From: a virus
Length of the DNA: 31,848 bases
Direction: 5' to 3' (one strand)
IMG/VR virus record: IMGVR_UViG_3300047319_001248
Location: 1-31,848 of that record
In this document: positions 28,139-31,848 of the stretch, in pieces
How the letters are laid out: each line of letters begins with the position of its first letter
Position numbering within the stretch: position 1 is the first letter of the stretch
Program-made: the position numbers and the translations under genes
Notes under the pieces: model-generated
Told to the model about the DNA's origin: nothing
Seen by the model: only the letters and a program-made list of their open reading frames with translations
Databases searched by the model: none

Positions 28139-28174
28139 CTTGCTCCTCTTAACCTAGGTTTACGAGCAAGTTTT
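28139..28174 (+). terminator. Rho-independent terminator after plus-strand gene
   Basis: CTTGCTC (28139-28145) pairs with GAGCAAG (28164-28170), followed by TTTT. The loop holds the palindrome AACCTAGGTT, which can extend the stem. Serves the 64-residue gene just upstream; the minus-strand gene at 28,211-28,372 ends 37 bases away on the other side. Confidence 0.65.
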
Positions 28175-28210
28175 CCTTTGTGTCACATAATCAGGCATGT
28201 CACAATCGCA

Positions 28211-28372
28211 TCAAAGCTCCACAGACGCTTCCAGTGAAGAGATCTTCAAATCCCCTGTCATCATATTAACCTTGTCTTGATCGTCAAGCAGTCGCGTTGC
28301 AATGAGTTTTGGTGATACGCCATACTTGAATCCTATCTTGCTTAGGAGTTTTTTACATTCATCAGTAGTCAT
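28211..28372 (-). CDS. Small phage protein of the SKLIATRLLD family (53 aa)
   Basis: ATG 28372 lies 11 bases inside the upstream gene. MTTDECKKLLSKIGFKYGVS, PKLIATRLLDDQDKVNMMTG, DLKISSLEASVEL resembles a phage family with the pattern kIg.kYGVSPKLIatRLLddeDK.Dml.GdLp...L...ve. In relatives the protein often continues (…W…MPDY…); the following codons here (TGA, then in another frame a similar reading) suggest the C-terminus has been cut. Function unknown. Confidence 0.65.
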   Translation of the reverse strand: MTTDECKKLLSKIGFKYGVSPKLIATRLLDDQDKVNMMTGDLKISSLEASVEL

Positions 28373-28592
28373 TAAACTTCTCACTTATAATTTCTTTTAT
28401 GTGTTTAGGTCTTCCGGCTTTTTTAAAATCTTTCTCTTTTTGCAGTAAAACCCAATTCATGTATGTGTGTTTAAATCTTGATGTTTCAGCGAATGAATTT
28501 ACTTCCACAATCGCATCCTTAACATTCGCATGGCTACTTCTTAAAATTTCATCTATTAAAAATTTCTTGAAGAGATTCGTAGTGTAGGGCAT
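28362..28592 (-). CDS. Phage early protein of the SRF-HT...WV-L family (76 aa)
   Basis: Starts at ATG 28592 behind GGGAG, three bases after the replication gene. MPYTTNLFKKFLIDEILRSS, VKDAIVEVNSFAETSRFKHT, YMNWVLLQKEKDFKKAGRPK is helical; the SRFKHTYMNWVLLQKE segment resembles a set of short phage proteins beside replication genes. Together with the next gene it forms a small downstream pair. Function unknown. Confidence 0.65.
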   Translation of the reverse strand: MPYTTNLFKKFLIDEILRSSHANVKDAIVEVNSFAETSRFKHTYMNWVLLQKEKDFKKAGRPKHIKEIISEKFNDY

Positions 28593-28595
28593 AGG

Positions 28596-29783
28596 TTAAG
28601 CTCCCAATACATTTCGAATCTCCCTTAGGCCTGCAATTGTAGCCATGGACGGTGCTTGCTTTATTGTCCTCCTATAAGCAACTGCATCGGTTTGTTTTTG
28701 GATTTGAAATTGGCGCTCTTTCTCAGCCCTTTCTTGGGATGCTTTTTCTTGCAATGCTAGGCGCTCATTGGCCTTGTCTAACTCCTGTTGTTTTTTAGCG
28801 ATTGTCTCCTCGTGGACATTGATTATTTCACCAAGCCATTCCCCATTACGAAGGTAGCGAGCAGGGCTTTTGATATATTGCTTATTTTCCCATCCGCTAT
28901 GCTTAGCTTTGCGAAGCTCTATGTCTTTTAAAATAATTTCAAGTAGCTCATCATCATTTTTTACTATGGAAAGGAATGTTTTGTAAGCATCCCATGGATC
29001 TACTTTTTTGGGATGAGCGTTATAAAACTTCATAAATCTGGCGTCTTTTTGGAAGTCTTTTAATTTATTTTGTTTGGCATGGGTGGTTTTTTGTATGATT
29101 TCGGCCGTGGTGTGATCTTGATATTTACTATCTGCTTTATTATTAGTCTTGTATTCACAATAATCAGACTTAGTGTAATTATTAGCCTTTTCAACAAGTT
29201 GAACGGGAATGTTTGTGGTCAGTTGCTGGGTACTCAGATAATCAGACTTTTCTTTTTCTTCTTTTGGCTCATCAAATTCAGTATAGGACATAATCGACGA
29301 TTTGTTAAAATCGGGTATATGTTTTAATATTTTATTTCTTTTTATTTTACTTCTATTTATGTCCGCCACTTTTGTCGGGGGGGTCCCGTCATTTCTGTCG
29401 GGGGGTTCCGTCATTTCTGTCGGGGGGTTAAACTTATCGTTTTTGTAAGTTAATTGTTCTTTTATTGGAGCGCTCATCCATTCATGATCATAAAATTCAA
29501 AATGGTTAACGCCGCCTGCTTGGGGATGAAATGTGCCAATTAATTCTAAATCGCGTAATTCTTTTAAATATCTCTCTATATTTCTTACGCTGGTTCCAAG
29601 CTCTTCCGCTAATTGAGGTGCTGAACGATAAACTTCGCCTGTTTCATCGCACCATTGAGCCAACCTGCCATAAAGCATTTTTGCGTGATTTGAAATAAGA
29701 GAAGTTGAGACCTGGCTTAACCAGCAAGGAATATATAAAGCCGGGGCGTGTGCTTTGGGGTTATGACGCTGTTTTCTTATCAT
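28596..29783 (-). CDS. Replication initiator-like winged-helix protein (395 aa)
   Basis: Starts at ATG 29783 behind GGGGG. Residues ~20-95 form a winged helix (LISNHAKMLYGRLAQWCDET, YRSAPQLAEELGTSVRNIER, YLKELRDLELIGTFHPQAG), as in phage and plasmid initiators. Residues ~115-150 hold the Pro-rich repeat encoded by the 22-bp DNA repeats. The C-terminal part (ARFMKFYNAHPKKVDPWDAY, IKSPARYLRNGEWLGEI) has the 'PKK.....A...F....KSPARYL..GEW' form common in phage replication proteins that load helicase, and ends in a coiled coil. It follows its own promoter and an iteron-like array. Confidence 0.85.
   Translation of the reverse strand: MIRKQRHNPKAHAPALYIPCWLSQVSTSLISNHAKMLYGRLAQWCDETGEVYRSAPQLAEELGTSVRNIERYLKELRDLELIGTFHPQAGGVNHFEFYDHEWMSAPIKEQLTYKNDKFNPPTEMTEPPDRNDGTPPTKVADINRSKIKRNKILKHIPDFNKSSIMSYTEFDEPKEEKEKSDYLSTQQLTTNIPVQLVEKANNYTKSDYCEYKTNNKADSKYQDHTTAEIIQKTTHAKQNKLKDFQKDARFMKFYNAHPKKVDPWDAYKTFLSIVKNDDELLEIILKDIELRKAKHSGWENKQYIKSPARYLRNGEWLGEIINVHEETIAKKQQELDKANERLALQEKASQERAEKERQFQIQKQTDAVAYRRTIKQAPSMATIAGLREIRNVLGA
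29363..29429. repeat. Three 22-bp direct repeats inside the initiator gene
   Basis: Two perfect copies of a unit beginning CCGTCATTTCTGTCGGGGGG (29386-29407, 29408-29429) follow a diverged 23-base copy (29363-29385). Each has a run of six or seven G. As 22 is not a multiple of three, copies are read in different frames (PPTEMT, PPDRND, PPTKVA). Possible origin iterons within the initiator gene, as in lambda O, or a slippage-prone tract. Confidence 0.7.
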
Positions 29784-29832
29784 TTCAAGCCCCCTTTTGA
29801 ACTACTGGGCTTGCATGGGTTGTTTTCTAGGA

Positions 29833-29868
29833 AAAGTAAAGTTATATTTACTTTGTATTGTGTAACAA
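29833..29868 (-). promoter_or_regulatory. Initiator-gene promoter overlapped by an operator
   Basis: On the minus strand TTGTTA (29868-29863), 16 bases, then TATAAC (29846-29841) form a promoter ~50 bases before the start codon. The -10 is the spacer of a perfect inverted repeat AAAGTAAA-6-TTTACTTT (29833-29854), so a protein bound there would block transcription. Autoregulation by the initiator or control by the Cro-like protein is likely. Confidence 0.5.
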
Positions 29869-29907
29869 CGTTTGTAACGAATAGATGTTGCATGATATAA
29901 TTGTCCT

Positions 29908-29985
29908 CGTTCTCATAGGTTTGATTAGTCGTTCTCATAGGTTCGATTGGTTATTTGATTAGTCGTTCTCATAGGTTCGATTGGT
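29908..29985. repeat. Iteron-like 22-bp direct repeat array
   Basis: Core CGTTCTCATAGGTT plus YGATTRGT occurs at 29908-29929, 29930-29951 and 29964-29985, with a half copy (TTTGATTAGT) at 29954-29963. Spacing of 22 bases places copies on one DNA face. Lies just upstream of the initiator promoter, as iterons do in plasmid origins. Confidence 0.7.
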
Positions 29986-30063
29986 TAATTGTTGATGGTG
30001 ATTTATTAGCCTCATGTGTAAATGCCCTTGAAACGTGGATGATGCCTGTCATGTATTTGAATC

Positions 30064-30328
30064 ATGGCACATCCTAAAAACAAAGCCGAAAACATAAACC
30101 AAAGACTTGTTCTTATGGTGGAAATAGCGAAGAATGATAACTTTGGTCGGGGACCATTCAGCGCGGGAAAATGTTTTGTTAAATAGAGGGGCAAGGATGC
30201 CTCTAATCTCTAAACAACTCAACGTTGTGATTCTACAAAAAAATCATCTAAATCAATATACCCTCGCAAGATTTATCAATCAATATTTACGGTGGAAATA
30301 TTACCAAGATTTATTTGATTATTTCTAA
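30064..30328 (+). other. Possible frameshifted plus-strand gene
   Basis: ATG 30064 opens a 40-residue frame (MAHPKNKAENINQRLVLMVE...) to TAG 30186; in another frame an ORF from 30,134 runs to 30,328 (RGARMPLISKQLNVVILQKN, HLNQYTLARFINQYLRW). The join could be a decayed gene or two tiny genes; no good ribosome site precedes the first. The rest of 29,986-30,063 shows nothing clear. Confidence 0.2.
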
Positions 30329-30370
30329 TGTTAACATTTAGTATTGATTCTAAATATTACCAATTAGTAT

Positions 30371-30390
30371 TAACATAATATATTATGTTA
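30371..30390. repeat. Perfect 20-bp palindrome over the Cro-like stop codon
   Basis: TAACATAATATATTATGTTA is fully self-complementary and overlaps the stop of the Cro-like gene. A second palindrome, AATGTTAACATT, lies ~35 bases further at 30,328-30,339. All A/T pairs except two C/G, so a weak terminator; an operator or other protein site is more likely. Confidence 0.5.
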
Positions 30391-30622
30391 TCGCATTTGA
30401 ATGAGAGGAAGGACGTGGTCTTCCATAGGGTTTTCTAATAGGCTCGCCATGTGATTTATTGGCCTTAAACCTGCCGTGGGATTGGTATTCAATGAATACC
30501 TGGGACTTAAAAGGAATATATCCCTGTTTTCGCCACAATTGGTATGTTGTTGTTCCTAAATCCAAACTTCTAGCTAATGTAGTCCAGCTGCCATAATGCG
30601 TATAAATTTCATCTAAAGTCAT
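30383..30622 (-). CDS. Cro-like repressor (79 aa)
   Basis: Starts at ATG 30622 behind AAAGGATG, with TATAAT ~35 bases before it. MTLDEIYTHYGSWTTLARSL, DLGTTTYQLWRKQGYIPFKS, QVFIEYQSHGRFKANKSHGE is the Cro/YdaS-type helix-turn-helix: ...FGS...LA..LG....T.Q.WRK.G.IP...Q..IE..T.G.f. is a well-known form in lambdoid Cro proteins. The C-terminus is basic and Pro-rich (PIRKPYGRPRPSSHSNAIT). First gene of the leftward early operon and divergent from an HTH/coiled-coil gene, so it is the early-side switch protein. Confidence 0.8.
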   Translation of the reverse strand: MTLDEIYTHYGSWTTLARSLDLGTTTYQLWRKQGYIPFKSQVFIEYQSHGRFKANKSHGEPIRKPYGRPRPSSHSNAIT

Positions 30623-30655
30623 TTTACATCCTTTCTTATTTTTGTTTATTTATTT

Positions 30656-30661
30656 ATTATA
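30656..30661 (-). promoter_or_regulatory. -10 box of the leftward early promoter
   Basis: TATAAT on the minus strand, ~35 bases upstream of the Cro-like start; the transcript would begin near 30,649. The -35 region is poor (CTTAAT-like). Confidence 0.45.
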
Positions 30662-30723
30662 TATTGTTAATATTTTGATTAAGCCGCCATGATTATATCA
30701 AAACAATTAGATTAATCTACGGA

Positions 30724-30750
30724 GAAATAAAAAAATAGTTATTTTATTTC
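30724..30750. promoter_or_regulatory. Operator-like inverted repeat in the switch region
   Basis: GAAATAAAA (30724-30732) and TTTTATTTC (30742-30750) are perfect nine-base arms with a nine-base spacer. It lies midway between the divergent Cro-like and HTH genes, where repressor operators are expected. Confidence 0.45.
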
Positions 30751-30827
30751 TAATTCATCTTTCCTGGTTCGTATTTAAATTATACAAACACCTAATGGAA
30801 TTATGATAAATAAAATAATTCTAACTT

Positions 30828-30871
30828 TTCTAGAGAATAAAACGTCTAGAAGTCTATAGAAACAGCTAGAA
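30828..30871. promoter_or_regulatory. CTAGA repeat cluster before the rightward gene
   Basis: CTAGA words start at 30830, 30846 and 30866, with a variant CTATAGA at 30854. The last runs into the AAGGAGAGG ribosome site of the gene at 30,882. Likely a repeated operator for autoregulation of that gene. Confidence 0.45.
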
Positions 30872-30881
30872 AGGAGAGGCA

Positions 30882-31316
30882 ATGTTTGTTGGTAAAAATT
30901 GGTTAACTTGCAAAGAGGCGGCGACCATCCTAGGATATGGCACAAGACAGATGTTAAATATAATAAAGAAAGGAAAAATAAGCGCAGAAAGGGACGAGTC
31001 AGGGCAATATTTTATAGATAAATCAGAGTTCTATAGGGTCTATCCCGATGGTAAAAGACGCCAAAGTGAGGCTGGAAGCACTAAGAATTCTGCCGAGGAA
31101 ATTCCAAAGAAACTGCTAGAAGAACGTATTAAGCATCTAGAAGAGATGATATTAGAAAAAAATAAGGTGATCGAGCTGGTAAAAGAACAGTTGTATAACT
31201 TTACCCAAGAAAAATCAAAGATGCTGGAAGCAATCAATGGCCATACGCGCCTGCTAGAACATCATGAGAATAAGAAATCATCCGGTTGGTGGCCGTTTAA
31301 AGGCAAACACCCTTAA
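30882..31316 (+). CDS. HTH (MerR/excisionase-like) coiled-coil regulator (144 aa)
   Basis: Starts at ATG 30882 with a strong AAGGAGAGG six bases before it. Residues 1-55 are an HTH_17-type domain (WLTCKEAATILGYGTRQMLN, IIKKGKISAERDESGQYFID, KSEFYRVYP). Residues ~70-125 form a coiled coil (SAEEIPKKLLEERIKHLEEM, ILEKNKVIELVKEQLYNFTQ). The C-terminus is SSGWWPFKGKHP. Proteins with this HTH-coil-WW/WxRLF layout are known from plasmids and phage-plasmids as regulators or replication/maintenance proteins. It faces away from the Cro-like gene, in the place of cI, so it may be the lysogenic repressor or a maintenance factor. Confidence 0.75.
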   Translation: MFVGKNWLTCKEAATILGYGTRQMLNIIKKGKISAERDESGQYFIDKSEFYRVYPDGKRRQSEAGSTKNSAEEIPKKLLEERIKHLEEMILEKNKVIELVKEQLYNFTQEKSKMLEAINGHTRLLEHHENKKSSGWWPFKGKHP

Positions 31317-31482
31317 ATTTATCTTCAGGATTCCTAAGTTTATAATCAATCGATTCAATAATCTGTGATGCTAGTTCATTCAATGCGTCCCGCGTCATTT
31401 CTTTGCCTAAATGTCCGGCAAGATTGGTTCGCAACAAAGATACTAATGATTCGTCCTCAATCAATGGCCTTACCTGTTCCAT
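31297..31482 (-). CDS. Small helical protein, convergent (61 aa)
   Basis: Starts at ATG 31482 with AAGGA ten bases upstream; its 3' end overlaps the convergent regulator gene by 20 bases. MEQVRPLIEDESLVSLLRTN, LAGHLGKEMTRDALNELASQ, IIESIDYKLRNPEDKFKGVC L is helical and acidic at first. The overlap of convergent ends means the two transcripts would be antisense at their tails. Not recognised. Confidence 0.6.
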   Translation of the reverse strand: MEQVRPLIEDESLVSLLRTNLAGHLGKEMTRDALNELASQIIESIDYKLRNPEDKFKGVCL

Positions 31483-31595
31483 GGCATAAATCCTTAAAAA
31501 TGAAGTGATATTGTTTTAGCATAAATTGGAATACAGGGCCAGCTTTATGTAAGGAGCTTATGTATAGAGGTATTGAATAAATAAATCAATAAATG

Positions 31596-31683
31596 ACAAA
31601 GGCCCACAAAGGGGCCTAAACATGGCATCAACAAGGATTGTCATCTCCCTTCGTTGAGCCAGCTACACTGGGCGGGCCTTTGT
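31596..31683. ncRNA. Candidate structured RNA with two alternative folds
   Basis: ACAAAGGCCC (31596-31605) pairs over ten bases with GGGCCTTTGT (31674-31683). Inside are TCAAC-AAGG/CCTT-C-GTTGA (31628-31657, one bulge) and CCAG-CTACA-CTGG (31659-31671), giving a three-way junction. The first strand can instead form AGGCCC-ACAAAG-GGGCCT (31600-31617), excluding the long stem, so a switch is possible. Either strand could be the RNA: on the minus strand it lies between two genes; on the plus strand a GTAAGGAG and a five-codon ORF precede it. The rest of 31,483-31,726 shows nothing clear. Confidence 0.45.
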
Positions 31684-31726
31684 GTAGTCTCGAATGCCGG
31701 ATGCTAAGCAGAGCGGGAACACTTAA

Positions 31727-31848
31727 TTAATCAGGTTTATAAGGAAGATCTTTAAATAACCACATAACTATTAACTTAGCTAGAAGATATATTTCAGCAA
31801 AAATACCACCGAATAAACTTATAAATAGCCATTGTAGATTTTGTATTG
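31727..31848 (-). CDS. Membrane protein, C-terminal end only (partial)
   Basis: The frame enters from the right edge and ends at TAA 31729-31727. The visible 39 residues, IQNLQWLFISLFGGIFAEIY, LLAKLIVMWLFKDLPYKPD, are strongly hydrophobic with a short charged tail, so this is the last one or two membrane segments of a protein. In this position, beyond the switch region, phages often carry superinfection exclusion or other lysogenic genes. The 5' part lies outside the window. Confidence 0.5.
   Translation of the reverse strand, partial: IQNLQWLFISLFGGIFAEIYLLAKLIVMWLFKDLPYKPD

Noticed and set aside
29363-29985. CRISPR array
   Set aside because: The direct repeats have no unique spacers of constant length and no cas genes are near; they fit iterons or operators better.
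30012-30194. 60-codon minus-strand frame (MPLYLTKHFPALNG...)
   Set aside because: No ribosome site, unlikely composition and opposite to another weak frame; neither is convincing, but this one has no support at all.

Overview
The window is phage DNA: a prophage, phage-plasmid or phage contig from an AT-rich (roughly 36-38% G+C by eye) Gram-negative host. The host cannot be named from this sequence; base composition would fit a Legionella- or Coxiella-like gammaproteobacterium, but that is a guess. Almost every gene lies on the minus strand, so the map reads right to left as a temperate podovirus with a P22-type virion.

Late half (about 1-22,050), in transcription order: a candidate extended -10 promoter (22,038-22,046), a coiled-coil plus membrane protein (XhlA-like), an unknown gene, a serine recombinase, large terminase, P22-type portal, a run of nine very small basic or charged genes including a 69-residue protein made 86% of His, Lys and Glu, a fibre-like protein, a two-gene plus-strand cassette (13,669-14,390), scaffold, coat, an unknown structural protein, gp4-like tail factor, a second XhlA-like protein, gp10-like tail hub with an inserted LITQDG repeat, a gene in the gp14 position, gp7/gp20/gp16-like ejection proteins, and fibre genes up to the left edge. 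The order portal-scaffold-coat-4-10-14-7-20-16-tail matches P22.

Early half (about 22,190-30,622), also leftward: a Cro-like repressor, a 22-bp direct-repeat array and a promoter overlapped by an inverted repeat in front of a winged-helix replication initiator, small phage genes, a DnaJ-type zinc-knuckle protein, a ParB-like/DNA-methyltransferase fusion, a small-terminase-like HTH protein, and then a dense array of tiny, mostly unrecognised genes (22,345-25,565) overlapping by 1-14 nt. That array contains several paralogous families, many with Cys-rich knuckles, and looks built by duplication and end-swapping. A single plus-strand gene with its own terminator interrupts the region at 27,934-28,174.

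Right end (30,623-31,848): the immunity-type switch. The Cro-like gene runs left and an HTH/coiled-coil gene runs right from a shared operator region; then come a small convergent gene, a strongly foldable non-coding block and the end of a membrane protein gene.

The least expected material is non-coding. A 149-nt block upstream of the late promoter (22,192-22,340) folds like the acceptor/T-arm half of a tRNA. There are also a structured leader upstream of the scaffold gene, a plus-strand hairpin series ending in a terminator next to a truncated gene copy (25,558-25,742), and a three-way-junction candidate with two alternative folds (31,596-31,683). No tyrosine integrase, lysis enzyme, tRNA gene or CRISPR array was seen. 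Iteron-like repeats plus a resolvase-type recombinase and no integrase make a plasmid-like lysogenic state possible, but this is inference.
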